Shown here one piece after another: positions 17,626 through 26,129 of a stretch of DNA of 27,342 nt. Made by a program: the position numbers and the translations under genes. The notes under the pieces were generated by a model. That model saw only the letters and a program-made list of their open reading frames with translations. It did no database searches and had not been told where the DNA came from. The DNA is from CAZTPJ01 sp964614515 (GTDB lineage: Bacteria; Planctomycetota; Phycisphaerae; Phycisphaerales; UBA1924): positions 1 to 27,342 of the forward strand of contig CAZTPJ010000050.1 in assembly GCA_964614515.1 (NCBI GenBank), read 5' to 3'. Within the stretch, counting starts at the first letter, position 1; the number at the start of each line of letters is the position of its first letter.

Positions 17626-17922
17626 ATGTTGCACATCGAGTCATCTCCAGCCCTCGAGGCGTTCTGCAAGAAGTGGCATGTGCAGAAACTGTGCCTTTTC
17701 GGCTCGGCCCTGCGCGAGGACTTCAACGAATCGAGCGATGTCGATCTGCTCGTGGACTTTGAGCCTGACGCGCCCATTTCGCTGTGGGACTGGGGTCCGA
17801 TGCTTGAAGAACTTCAGGCGATCTTCGGACGGCGCGTCGATCTGGTCGAGCGAGCAGCCATTCGCAATCCGCTTCGTCGTCGCTACATCCTGGCGAACAC
17901 GAGAGCTCTCTATGCCGCATGA
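17626..17922 (+). CDS. MNT-type nucleotidyltransferase antitoxin (MntA-like)
   Basis: The 98-residue protein is of the minimal nucleotidyltransferase family. G26-S-A-L-R-E-D-F and S-D-V-D-L-L-V-D-F (38-45) supply the metal-binding acids D38, D40 and probably D44. In MntA/HepT (type VII) systems this protein AMPylates and silences a HEPN RNase toxin encoded next door. No HEPN gene follows: the next frame is a ParD-like antitoxin that overlaps its end by 11 bases. It may therefore be an orphan antitoxin, or act with the distant HEPN-like protein at 26129, which is speculation. Confidence 0.85.
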   Translation: MLHIESSPALEAFCKKWHVQKLCLFGSALREDFNESSDVDLLVDFEPDAPISLWDWGPMLEELQAIFGRRVDLVERAAIRNPLRRRYILANTRALYAA

Positions 17923-18124
17923 TCCGATTCACTTGAGCGCTGTTTATGGTGACGACTCTGAAGGGACCGAGCGTGATCGGGCAAAGCGAATCGCCGAAGT
18001 CGAACTTGAGCGGCTGCTGCGTGAAGGTCTCAACAGCGGGCCACCTATCGAGATTGACTCAGACTATTTCAAGAGAAAGCGCGAGGACCTTCGAACGCGA
18101 CGATCGACGCTCCGCAAACTCTAA
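17912..18124 (+). CDS. ParD-like small antitoxin, no toxin partner
   Basis: The 70-residue frame opens with ATG inside the end of the MNT gene (11-base overlap). Its C-terminal part (V-E-L-E-R-L-L-R-E-G-L-N-S-G-P-P-I-E-I-D-S-D-Y-F-K-R-K-R-E-D-L) matches the toxin-wrapping tail of ParD/CopG-type antitoxins. Its N-terminus lacks an obvious ribbon-helix-helix strand, so it may be a decayed or chimeric form. A ParE toxin gene would normally follow directly, but the next gene is the convergent pantothenate kinase 10 bp away. Confidence 0.6.
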   Translation: MPHDPIHLSAVYGDDSEGTERDRAKRIAEVELERLLREGLNSGPPIEIDSDYFKRKREDLRTRRSTLRKL

Positions 18125-18133
18125 CGGCCACCG

Positions 18134-18889
18134 TCACTCAGCCTCTCCCTCCCACGCCGCCCACAGACCCATCAACTGCAAGTCCGGCACGATGTGCTCG
18201 ACGAGTTCATCGTTCTCGAAGAGCATCACCGCATCGCCTCCCGTGGCGACCACCTGCGGATACGTCCCCGCGTGCAGCGCGTAGCGGTCGATCATCAGGT
18301 GAACAAGCCCGACGATCCCCGCTCGCGCCCCTTCGCGCATCGCCTCGGCCGTGTCGCGCCCGAACGGCCCTTCAGGCAGGGCACTCGCGTCAAAGCGAAG
18401 CAGCGGCAGCGCCGAGGTCTGCTCATGCAAGGCCCGCAATGACATGTTCAGCCCCGCCGCGATCACCCCGCCACGAAACACACCTTCAGCATCGACGAAG
18501 TCCACCGTCACGGCCGTGCCCGCATCCACCACCACACACGCCTGCTCGGTCCTGTTCCATGCGCCGAGGGCGCACAAGAGTCGATCATGCCCCGGCGTGG
18601 CGTCGGGGCGAAGGTCGGTGCGAATGGGGATCTCGAAGTCTCGCCCTGCCCGTTGCACATCGTGCAGCGCTTCCTCCAGCGCGATCGCGACAGGCAGATT
18701 CACCGACGCCAGCAGCACCTCGCCGCCTCTGGCTCGCGCCCACGCGATGATGGAGTCGCGTTCCGCGTTGGGCAGGCTTTCAGACTCGACCAGCCGTCCC
18801 TCACGAAACAGTCCGACGCGCGTCCGCGTGTTCCCCACGCACAGGCCCACCACACTCGCCATCGGTTCCACCATGACCACACTTTCCAT
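18134..18889 (-). CDS. coaX: Type III pantothenate kinase
   Basis: The 251-residue enzyme catalyses the first step of coenzyme A synthesis (pantothenate to 4'-phosphopantothenate). Family motifs are G-N-T-R-T-R-V-G near the N-terminus, P-G-H-D-R-L (the catalytic Asp of CoaX lies in this G-x-D-R motif), and V-V-V-D-A-G-T-A-V-T-V-D-F, all in order. The first motif is usually D-[VI]-G-N-T, but here the Asp is Cys17 (G-L-C-V-G-N-T), a change at a phosphate/metal-binding position. ATG at 18889 or 18862 (Met10, start closer to the first strand) are both possible. CoaX needs a monovalent cation and resists feedback by CoA; these traits are family knowledge. Confidence 0.85.
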   Translation of the reverse strand: MESVVMVEPMASVVGLCVGNTRTRVGLFREGRLVESESLPNAERDSIIAWARARGGEVLLASVNLPVAIALEEALHDVQRAGRDFEIPIRTDLRPDATPGHDRLLCALGAWNRTEQACVVVDAGTAVTVDFVDAEGVFRGGVIAAGLNMSLRALHEQTSALPLLRFDASALPEGPFGRDTAEAMREGARAGIVGLVHLMIDRYALHAGTYPQVVATGGDAVMLFENDELVEHIVPDLQLMGLWAAWEGEAE

Positions 18890-18986
18890 CTGCCCTCGCG
18901 GGGCGAATACAGTCTCACTGACGAGGGGCGGTTCCCCTCATCCAATGGCCCGGAGCACCCCGGCCATCGGGAAAGGATATCCGTTG

Positions 18987-19994
18987 ATGCCCCGATGCCT
19001 GGTCGATTCAACCATCGAGCGCGTCACCGTCAATGGCTTCGCCTTTCCGCTGGGGGTCTACCCCGTTGAGCCGCTGACCCCCGTGCCGGGTTACACCCTC
19101 GACTTCGAACCCGCCGACGGCGATGACAACGAAGGCGAGTGGGAAGAGTGGCCGGACCGTTATCTTTTCGATGTGGTTGTCTCGGCCGATCGGTTGGAAT
19201 CGCTCCTGCGGGGGCTCTTCGGTCTCTTCCCGGGGCGGGTTTATCCGATCCTCGATGTCCTCGGCCGCGACGCCTATCGCGAGATCGACCCCTACATCGC
19301 CTATGACATGGTCGGCCTCGATCGCTTTCTCGATGCCTTTCGCCGCTATCGCGGGTTCTTTCTCGAAAGCGGCATGTGCGGTTTCGGCCTGCTCAGCGAT
19401 GATCCGTTTGTCTATGTCTTTGTCGATGAGCACAAGATCGTGACCATCCGCGTGCAGGCCGACATGAAGGAGCGGGTCGAGAAGATCCTCGCCGCATTCG
19501 ACCTCGAACACAAGGATGAACCCGCCGGCGTGGATGCCGCCCAGCACGAACACCGCGAAGTTCTCACCGCCCCCGACGATCGCCCTGACCTTCTGACCTT
19601 TGACGAAATCGTCGAACAACTCCGCGATGACCTTCGCCTCACCCTCAACATCGACCCCGAGCGAAACCTCGACGATGATGACAATGAACTGGGCCTCACC
19701 GCCTGGCGCGGCATCATTCGCGCCCACCGGGATGAGGAAGACAAGAACGGCCGTTACGCCGAACTTATCCTCACCGCCGCCAACCTCCGCGAGACCGAGA
19801 GCATCGTCGAACAAGGTATGGAGACGCTGCTTCCGCCTGGGGTTTCCGAGTGGACATTCCTGATGATCGTCGCGATGGATCGCCTCGAACCCGGCGAGGC
19901 GGCGGAACTTCTGGGAGATCCCGCGATCATCACCGACATCAAAAGCGATCCGCAGCCAGAATCTCGGATCTATCGCGCGACTTGGCTCGAATAG
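18987..19994 (+). CDS. Acidic protein of unknown function
   Basis: The 335-residue protein is strongly acidic, without signal peptide or membrane helix. The first half (~25-160) is rich in aromatic residues (R-Y-L-F-D-V-V-V, P-Y-I-A-Y-D-M-V-G-L-D-R-F). A helical segment follows (~160-190), then a second region containing Q-L-R-D-D-L-R-L-T-L-N-I-D and E-W-T-F-L-M-I-V-A-M. I recognise no family. The start is preceded by AAGGA at about -14. The frame is open far upstream, but that part is the antisense of coaX. Confidence 0.65.
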   Translation: MPRCLVDSTIERVTVNGFAFPLGVYPVEPLTPVPGYTLDFEPADGDDNEGEWEEWPDRYLFDVVVSADRLESLLRGLFGLFPGRVYPILDVLGRDAYREIDPYIAYDMVGLDRFLDAFRRYRGFFLESGMCGFGLLSDDPFVYVFVDEHKIVTIRVQADMKERVEKILAAFDLEHKDEPAGVDAAQHEHREVLTAPDDRPDLLTFDEIVEQLRDDLRLTLNIDPERNLDDDDNELGLTAWRGIIRAHRDEEDKNGRYAELILTAANLRETESIVEQGMETLLPPGVSEWTFLMIVAMDRLEPGEAAELLGDPAIITDIKSDPQPESRIYRATWLE

Positions 19995-20342
19995 GCCAAC
20001 GCGGTGGTCCTCGCGCGGGGCGCGGGCCGCCAAACCACGGCCACGACGGCCCAACCGACGCCAGCCGACCCCCTCCACACGTCAAAAACCCCGACGTGAC
20101 GACGAAACCCGCCGGCAGCAAACCCCGGGGGCGCGTGAGGACGACTGAGCCGACTTGCGTTGAAGACTCAAGGACGGTACCTTGCTCTCCTTGGAGGGCA
20201 GCGACCTTCGCGGAAGGATCGCGGCCATGGGAGAGCGAGTTTTTGAACCCCCCGGAGTGGTGCGCGACGCGCCAACCCGGTACGCTTGACCCCCCTGCGG
20301 TGTGGGCCCACACCGCCGACGACTTTTTGCACGGTGATAGCC
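19995..20342 (+). promoter_or_regulatory. Leader region of the secretin gene with a 20-bp perfect palindrome
   Basis: No gene is seen in these ~350 bp. The notable element is GCGGTGTGGG/CCCACACCGC, an uninterrupted 20-bp palindrome at 20297-20316, followed 7 bases later by TTTTT (20324-20328) and the secretin start. It could be an operator, or a hairpin acting as an attenuator. No convincing -35/-10 pair was found. Confidence 0.4.
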
Positions 20343-23300
20343 ATGATCAACCGCCAGTGCAACTCGATCAGACCACCCCACGCACTCGCCCTCGCCGCGA
20401 CCGCATGGCACGCCGCCACGCTCCCGGCCATCGCTCGACCCGCCGGGGAGGATGACGCCACAAAATCCGCGGACCTCACGCCTGAGGCCGTCATCGACAA
20501 CGCGCAGGCTCTCATGGCCGCCGGCAAACTCATTGAAGCCCGCGCCATGGTCTTCAACCTGCTGCAAGGCCCTGCCGCAGACAAACTCAGCGCCCAGCAG
20601 AAAGAAGCCGCGCTCAACGCCGCCTACTCCATCAATCGACGCATGCAGTCCGCCGATCCCGTCGAGATGAGCCTTCAGAAGGCCCAACTGGGCCTGCGCG
20701 ACGGCGACCTCGCACTCGCCACGCGACACGCCACGGCCGTCGCGGAATCCGACAAGGCGACTCCAGAGCAGATCGCCCTCGCCACCACGGTGCTCGCCAC
20801 GGCCAACCTCCGCCGTGGGGAACTCACCCCGCTCGTGAAGGAGACCATCGAGCAGGCGACCAAGGACTTTCAGGCGGGCCGATATGCCCAGGCCAAGTCC
20901 GCCCTGCACGCCATTCGGCGCAGCGATGTCGCCCTGACCGAATCGCAGCAGGCCGGCATTGACTCCCTGCAACTTCGTCTTGTCGATCTCGAGCAGGTGC
21001 GCGGCGCGGAGTTCGCCGTCGATGTCGGCTCGATGGGTCTGATGCAGCCGGGCGTGATTCAGCCCTCCGAACCTCGCGAACAACCCGCAACTCCGCCCGC
21101 GACCCAGCCAGCACCGGCCGAGACCCAACCGGCGCAGCCCATCGCTTCGGACACCCCGCCCCCCGCGCAGCCGACCGCCGTCCAGCCCGCCCCAACGCAG
21201 GGAGACCTTCTGAGTACGGCCATGAGGGTGCAGGCCACCGCGCTGGTCGCCGAGGCCGATCAGGCTCTCGCCGACGGCAACCTCAACGAGGCTCGCACGC
21301 GATACCGCCGTGCCCGCGCCGAGTTCGTCGCCTTCCTCACGCCCGAGCAACTCCAACACATCGACGCCAAACTCGCCGAAGTCAACAATCGCATGGGTTT
21401 GCAGCCCGGCGCCGGCCTCGATGAGGAAATCGAGCGTCGTCTGCTCGTTCAGGCCGAGACTCGCGCCGAGTTTGAGAACCTCCTCGGACAGGCCCGCCGC
21501 GCGCTCCAGCAGGGCGACACCAGCGCCGCCAGACAGTACGTCGCGCAGGCCACGCTCAAGATCAACACCAACCGAAACTACTTTGCCGAGACCGAATACG
21601 AGAACCGTGTCGCCACGTCCAGATCGCTCGAGTCCGACATCGCCGCGACCGAACGCCGCCTCGCCGACGAAAGCGCCGCGCGCCAGGCCCGCGATCTCGC
21701 AGCGGCTCAGCAGAAGTCAGAGATCGACATTCGCCGTGATCGCGAACGCCGCATCCGCGAGTTCCTCGACCGCGCTCGCGCCTATCAGCGCGAGATGCGA
21801 TACCACGAGGCCCTCGAGACCGTCGACCAACTCCTCTTCCTCGATCCGATCAATCCCGCGGGCCTGCTGCTTCGCGACGTGTTCGCCGACATCATCGTCT
21901 ATCAGGATTACAACGACCTGCAGCGACTCAAGCGAAACAACTACGTCGGACTGACGCTTGAGAACGAAGAGGCCATGCTTCCGCGGACGGGCGTCGTCAA
22001 CTACTCCGCCGACTGGAAGTCCATCACCTTCATCCGCGGCGAGCCGCAGGCCTTCGCCGAATCCCCCGAAAATCGACGCATCCTCGCGGACATCTCATCA
22101 CGCCGCATCCCGGCCGTGCAGTTCACCGACAACAGCCTCGAAGATGTCGTTCGATTCGTCGAGACGGTGTCACAGTTGAACATCGACACGAACTGGGAAG
22201 CGCTGTCGCGCATCGGCGTGCAGCGCGAGACGCCCGTGTCGCTGAACCTGCGAGAGATCACCATTCAGGCCGTGCTCGATCGCGTCCTGTCCAAAGTCAG
22301 CCCCGATGAACGCGACAAGGCCGACTGGGCGATCCACGACGGCATCCTCACGATCTCGTCGGATGAGGATCTTCGCAAAAAGACCACGCTCTACATCTAT
22401 GACATCCGCGACCTGCTCCTCGATGTTCCTGACTACGACCAGGTTCCCGAGATCGACCTGCAGTCCGCCCTTCAGCAGAGCGGTGGCGGCGGCGGCCAGA
22501 GTCCCTTCCAGCAGAATGAGGATGACGACGATCAGGATCGTCGAACGCTCGAAGAGCGAACCCTCGACATCATCACCATCATCCAGGACAACGTCGATCC
22601 CGAAGGCTGGCTCGACACCGGCGGCACCACCGGCAAACTCCAGCAGTACGGCGGCAGCCTCATCATCACGCAAACCGACAAGAACCATCGCGAGATCAGC
22701 GGCCTGCTGCAGAAACTCCGCAACGTCCGCGCGATGCAGATCAACGTCGAGACCCGATTCCTCCTCGTCAATCAGGACTGGTTCGAGCAGATCGGCTTCG
22801 ACATCGACGTGTACCTGAACACCAACAACAATCAGGTTCGCGCCGCCCGGGTCACCGACCCGGCCATTCAGGGCGGTCGTGACTTCTTCAACTTCCGCGG
22901 CGGTCAGCCGACCACTCTGCAGTCAGGCCCGGGCCTGAACCGCGTTGTCACGGGTCCCGGCGCCACGGTCAACGTCATCAACCCCAATGGGTTTTCGCCT
23001 GTCTCGTTCGAGCAGGATTCGCTCGGTCTCGCCAGCGCCCTCGCGCCCGCGCAGGGCATTGCCGCCGACATTCTCAACGCTTCACCCGCTCTGGGCATCG
23101 CCGGACAGTTCCTTGATGACATTCAGGTGGACTTCCTCGTCACCTCCACACAGGCCGATCGACGCTCGATCCAACTCACCGCGCCGCGACTGACCTTCAC
23201 CAACGGCCAGATCGCCAACATCTACGTCGCCACGCAGGTCGCCTTCGTTTCCGACCTCGCGCCCGTCGTCGGTGACTCGGCCGTCGGCTTTGATCCCACC

Positions 23301-23771
23301 GTCGATGTCGTCACCGAAGGGGTGACGCTCCTGGTCGAAGGCGTGATCTCGGCGGATCGCCGCTACGTCACGATGAATGTCGATGCCGGCGTGGCTCGCA
23401 TCGACGGGTTCGGCAGCCAGGCGGTCACGGCCGTCGCCGGCGGACAACTCGTCAACTCCGCCGACACACAATCCTTCATCCAACTTCCGACGGTCACCGT
23501 GACCCGCGTGCGCACGACCGTCACGGTTCCCGATCAGGGCACGGTCCTGCTCGGCGGCCAGCGTCTGGTGACGGAGTTCGAGGTCGAGACCGGCGTGCCC
23601 GTCCTCTCGAAACTCCCAATCCTCAATCGCTTCTTCAGCAACCGCATCGAGAGCAAGGAAGAGCAGACACTCCTGATCCTCATCAAGCCCACCGTGCTGA
23701 TCCAAAATGAGCAGGAAGAGCGGAACTTCCCTGGCTTGCTGGACTCGATTTCGACGGGTCTCTCGGGCTGA
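20343..23771 (+). CDS. Secretin (type II/III secretion GspD-like outer-membrane channel)
   Basis: The 1142-residue outer-membrane channel has a signal peptide at 1-32 (hydrophobic A-L-A-L-A-A-T-A-W). TPR-like helical repeats follow (~40-215), then a Pro-rich linker (~241-284), a long helical/coiled region (~300-500) and a secretin N-domain (~590-670). A Gly/Asp-rich insert lies at ~710-735, a second N-domain at ~770-830, and the C-terminal secretin pore domain at ~925-1125. The pore domain contains the signature V-P-V-L-S-K-L-P-I-L-N-R-F-F (1084-1097) and T-L-L-I-L-I-K-P-T. It is longer than GspD (~650) because of the N-terminal TPR module. No pilus or ATPase genes are in the window. ATG 20343 is preferred over an upstream start because it gives a clean signal peptide. 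Confidence 0.9.
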   Translation: MINRQCNSIRPPHALALAATAWHAATLPAIARPAGEDDATKSADLTPEAVIDNAQALMAAGKLIEARAMVFNLLQGPAADKLSAQQKEAALNAAYSINRRMQSADPVEMSLQKAQLGLRDGDLALATRHATAVAESDKATPEQIALATTVLATANLRRGELTPLVKETIEQATKDFQAGRYAQAKSALHAIRRSDVALTESQQAGIDSLQLRLVDLEQVRGAEFAVDVGSMGLMQPGVIQPSEPREQPATPPATQPAPAETQPAQPIASDTPPPAQPTAVQPAPTQGDLLSTAMRVQATALVAEADQALADGNLNEARTRYRRARAEFVAFLTPEQLQHIDAKLAEVNNRMGLQPGAGLDEEIERRLLVQAETRAEFENLLGQARRALQQGDTSAARQYVAQATLKINTNRNYFAETEYENRVATSRSLESDIAATERRLADESAARQARDLAAAQQKSEIDIRRDRERRIREFLDRARAYQREMRYHEALETVDQLLFLDPINPAGLLLRDVFADIIVYQDYNDLQRLKRNNYVGLTLENEEAMLPRTGVVNYSADWKSITFIRGEPQAFAESPENRRILADISSRRIPAVQFTDNSLEDVVRFVETVSQLNIDTNWEALSRIGVQRETPVSLNLREITIQAVLDRVLSKVSPDERDKADWAIHDGILTISSDEDLRKKTTLYIYDIRDLLLDVPDYDQVPEIDLQSALQQSGGGGGQSPFQQNEDDDDQDRRTLEERTLDIITIIQDNVDPEGWLDTGGTTGKLQQYGGSLIITQTDKNHREISGLLQKLRNVRAMQINVETRFLLVNQDWFEQIGFDIDVYLNTNNNQVRAARVTDPAIQGGRDFFNFRGGQPTTLQSGPGLNRVVTGPGATVNVINPNGFSPVSFEQDSLGLASALAPAQGIAADILNASPALGIAGQFLDDIQVDFLVTSTQADRRSIQLTAPRLTFTNGQIANIYVATQVAFVSDLAPVVGDSAVGFDPTVDVVTEGVTLLVEGVISADRRYVTMNVDAGVARIDGFGSQAVTAVAGGQLVNSADTQSFIQLPTVTVTRVRTTVTVPDQGTVLLGGQRLVTEFEVETGVPVLSKLPILNRFFSNRIESKEEQTLLILIKPTVLIQNEQEERNFPGLLDSISTGLSG

Positions 23772-23810
23772 CCGGCCGCTTCGTTGGGGGATGATTTCTT
23801 GAACCCACCC

Positions 23811-23837
23811 GACCCTCCCCCATCCCGGGGGAGGGTC
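23811..23837 (+). terminator. Hairpin terminator after the secretin gene
   Basis: A perfect 11-bp stem (GACCCTCCCCC / GGGGGAGGGTC) with a 5-base loop lies 40 bp past the stop codon. There is only a poor T-rich tail, so termination may be rho-assisted or the element may serve as a symmetric RNA-stability hairpin. Confidence 0.6.
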
Positions 23838-23917
23838 GTCTGTTCCGTCAAGCGGGTCGGGCCGGGCTATGCTTGGAGGCGTAGCACGAACGTGGCGACC
23901 TTTGCGGAGAACGGTGC

Positions 23918-24280
23918 ATGGCGTCTGACATGTCCAGACTGCGGGTGACGGATCAGGCGGGCATCACGCGCATTTCCTTCATCGATCGAAACATCCTCGA
24001 CGAGGCCAACATTCAGGCCATCGGCGAGGAAATCTCGAGCCTGATCGAGCTCGCCCCTGTCCCGCGCATCCTCATCAGTTTCAAGGATGTCGATCATCTC
24101 TCCTCGGCCGCGCTGGGCACGCTCATCAAACTCAATCAGGGAATCCAGGCCCGCGGTGGACAACTGCGCCTGGCCGACATCGACCCGCAGATCTACGAAG
24201 TCTTCCAGATTACGCGGCTCAATCGCCTCTTCGACATTCATCCCACCAGCGACGAAGCGGTCAAGAGTTTCACGGTCTGA
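23918..24280 (+). CDS. STAS-domain anti-sigma factor antagonist
   Basis: The 120-residue STAS protein resembles SpoIIAA/RsbV. The core is D-V-D-H-L-S-S-A-A-L-G-T-L-I-K-L (positions ~63-78), in which the conserved Ser is the usual phosphorylation site used by an RsbW/SpoIIAB-type kinase. A GGAG site lies about 8 bases before ATG 23918; a second ATG at 23930 is a possible start. The RsbW-like kinase gene follows after 50 bp on the same strand, forming a partner-switching pair. A sigma factor target and any phosphatase are not in the window. Confidence 0.88.
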   Translation: MASDMSRLRVTDQAGITRISFIDRNILDEANIQAIGEEISSLIELAPVPRILISFKDVDHLSSAALGTLIKLNQGIQARGGQLRLADIDPQIYEVFQITRLNRLFDIHPTSDEAVKSFTV

Positions 24281-24330
24281 TCCCGCGCCGCCCAGGCGGA
24301 CGCGCTGCGCGAACGCCCGTACTCACGATC

Positions 24331-24789
24331 ATGGCCGCACAACCCAAGCACACAACTCCGACCACGCGCCTTGAACTGCCCAACGACCGCTCGCAGATCG
24401 AAGCGGCGCGAGATTTGATCATCGACGCCATCACCGCCGCCGGGTATCCCGAGGCCGCCGGCTTCGCCATCAGGCTCGCGTTTGAAGAGGCCGTCTCCAA
24501 CGCGTTTCGTCATGGGCACCGGGATCTCGACGCGCCGGTGATGGTCGAGTTCTCCGTCACGCCGCAGGAAACGCACATCGCCGTGGAAGACCAAGGCCCG
24601 GGCTTCAACCCCGAGGCCGTGCCCGATCCCACGCTCGACGAGAATCTCGAACAGCCCGGGGGTCGGGGCTTGTTGTTGATGCGTGCGTACATGTCGGAAG
24701 TGGAGTACAACGCGCGTGGGAATCGGGTCCGGATGGTGTATGTGAACCCGTCCGCGCGGCCTCCGAAGGCCGGGCGAGCGCGAAGTTGA
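24331..24789 (+). CDS. RsbW-like anti-sigma factor / serine kinase
   Basis: The 152-residue protein has the GHKL ATPase fold: N-box E-E-A-V-S-N-A-F-R-H-G, G1 D-Q-G-P-G-F, G2 G-G-R-G-L-L-L-M. The family phosphorylates an STAS antagonist and binds a sigma factor, releasing it on partner switching. The adjacent STAS protein is the natural substrate. No SD is seen before the ATG at 24331, though the frame fits the family start. Which process is controlled (stress, secretion, etc.) is not visible. Confidence 0.88.
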   Translation: MAAQPKHTTPTTRLELPNDRSQIEAARDLIIDAITAAGYPEAAGFAIRLAFEEAVSNAFRHGHRDLDAPVMVEFSVTPQETHIAVEDQGPGFNPEAVPDPTLDENLEQPGGRGLLLMRAYMSEVEYNARGNRVRMVYVNPSARPPKAGRARS

Positions 24790-24837
24790 GAACATGTCGC
24801 AACCGCCATAGGATGGAATGATTCCAGCCCAATTCAA

Positions 24838-24878
24838 GGGTTGCAACGGCAGCGCGCCCGCTGCGCGCCACGCAACCC
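24838..24878 (+). promoter_or_regulatory. Stem-loop in the iscS leader
   Basis: GGGTTGC (24838-24844) pairs with GCAACCC (24872-24878); two GCGCGC blocks inside (24852-24857, 24863-24868) can pair as an inner stem. The structure ends directly before the AAGGAG ribosome site (24879-24884), so it could influence translation of iscS. No IscR-type operator was recognised. Confidence 0.45.
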
Positions 24879-24890
24879 AAGGAGAACGCC

Positions 24891-26129
24891 ATGTCCGTCA
24901 ATCAGCCAATCTACTTCGATCATGCCGCAACCACGCCGTGCGACCCGCGCGTCGTCGAGGCGATGCTCCCGTACTTCACGAAGATCTACGGCAATCCCGG
25001 CAGCCGAAATCACCGCTTCGGCTGGGAGGCCGAAGAGGCCTGCGACACCGCTCGCGAACATGTCGCCGCGATCCTCAGCGCTGATGCCAAGGAGATCATT
25101 TTCACGTCCGGCGCGACCGAGGCCAACAACATCGCCATCAAGGGCGGCGCGTATATGTACGAGAAGGCGCCCGCCGGCAACGCGAAGCGCGGGCACATCA
25201 TCTCGGCGATCCACGAACACAAGGCCGTGCTCGACCCGTGCAAACGCCTCGCCAAGGAAGGGTTCGACGTGACGTTCCTCGAACCTGGCGCCGATGGAAT
25301 CATCACGGCCGAGATGGTCAAGAGCGCGATGCGCGATGACACGATCCTCGTGACGATCATGTGGGCGAACAACGAGATCGGCACGATCAACGAGATCCCC
25401 GCGATCGGGGCGCTCTGCCACGAGCGCGAAGTCCTCTTCCACACCGACGCCACGCAGTGGGCCGGCAAGATGCCCGTTGATGTCAACAAAGACAATGTCG
25501 ATCTGCTCTCGATGAGTGCGCACAAGATCTACGGCCCCAAAGGCGTGGGGGCGCTCTATGTCCGTCGCCGTCGCCCGCGCGTTCGACTCATCCCTCTCGT
25601 CGATGGTGGGGGACAGGAGCGCGGCTTCCGCTCCGGCACGCTCAATGTCTCGGGCATCGTCGGACTCGGCAAGGCCGCCGAGATCGCAAGAAACGAAATG
25701 GACTCCGACGGCCAGCGCCTCCTCGCCCTGCGCAAACGCCTCGAACAAGGCGTCACCTCGAGACTCGACACCGTGCAGGTCAACGGCCACCCCGACAAGC
25801 GCCTGCCCCACATCGCCAACATCTCCTTCGGCTTCGTCGAAGGTGAGAGCATGATGATGGCCGTCAAGGAGATCGCGTGTTCGTCGGGTTCGGCGTGTAC
25901 GTCCGCGTCGCTTGAGCCGAGTTATGTGCTCAAGGCGCTGGGCATCGGCGATGACCTTGCGCACTCGTCACTGCGCCTGTCGCTGGGCAAGTGGACCACG
26001 CAGGAGCAGGTGGACTATGCCGTGAATGCGATCGTCACGGCCGTGACCAAACTCCGCGAACTCAGCCCGCTGTACGACATGCACAAGGAGGGGATCGACA
26101 TCAGCAAGATCGAGTGGGCGAAGCACTGA
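24891..26129 (+). CDS. iscS: Cysteine desulfurase IscS
   Basis: The 412-residue PLP enzyme takes sulfur from L-cysteine, forming a persulfide for iron-sulfur cluster assembly and tRNA thiolation. Lys212 in S-A-H-K-I-Y-G-P-K-G is the PLP lysine, Cys336 in S-S-G-S-A-C-T-S-A-S the persulfide cysteine, and H110 in I-H-E-H-K-A-V-L the PLP-stacking region. The C-terminus S-P-L-Y-D-M-H-K-E-G-I-D-I-S-K-I-E-W-A-K-H closely follows E. coli IscS, a group I enzyme. A strong AAGGAG site precedes the ATG. The stop overlaps the next gene by one base (TGATG). Confidence 0.96.
   Translation: MSVNQPIYFDHAATTPCDPRVVEAMLPYFTKIYGNPGSRNHRFGWEAEEACDTAREHVAAILSADAKEIIFTSGATEANNIAIKGGAYMYEKAPAGNAKRGHIISAIHEHKAVLDPCKRLAKEGFDVTFLEPGADGIITAEMVKSAMRDDTILVTIMWANNEIGTINEIPAIGALCHEREVLFHTDATQWAGKMPVDVNKDNVDLLSMSAHKIYGPKGVGALYVRRRRPRVRLIPLVDGGGQERGFRSGTLNVSGIVGLGKAAEIARNEMDSDGQRLLALRKRLEQGVTSRLDTVQVNGHPDKRLPHIANISFGFVEGESMMMAVKEIACSSGSACTSASLEPSYVLKALGIGDDLAHSSLRLSLGKWTTQEQVDYAVNAIVTAVTKLRELSPLYDMHKEGIDISKIEWAKH

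Noticed and set aside
18351..18986. Upstream extension of the acidic unknown protein
   Set aside because: It is antisense to coaX and rich in Ser/Arg/Pro; the true start is ATG 18987.
19008..20078. Long minus-strand open frame (356 codons)
   Set aside because: It is the complement of the plus-strand gene at 18987-19994; its composition (alternating hydrophobic/charged residues, no family likeness) is that of a GC-rich shadow frame.
20082..21359. Long minus-strand open frame (425 codons) opposite the secretin N-terminus
   Set aside because: Low-complexity Gly/Arg/Leu composition, no start site, and lies opposite a well supported secretin.
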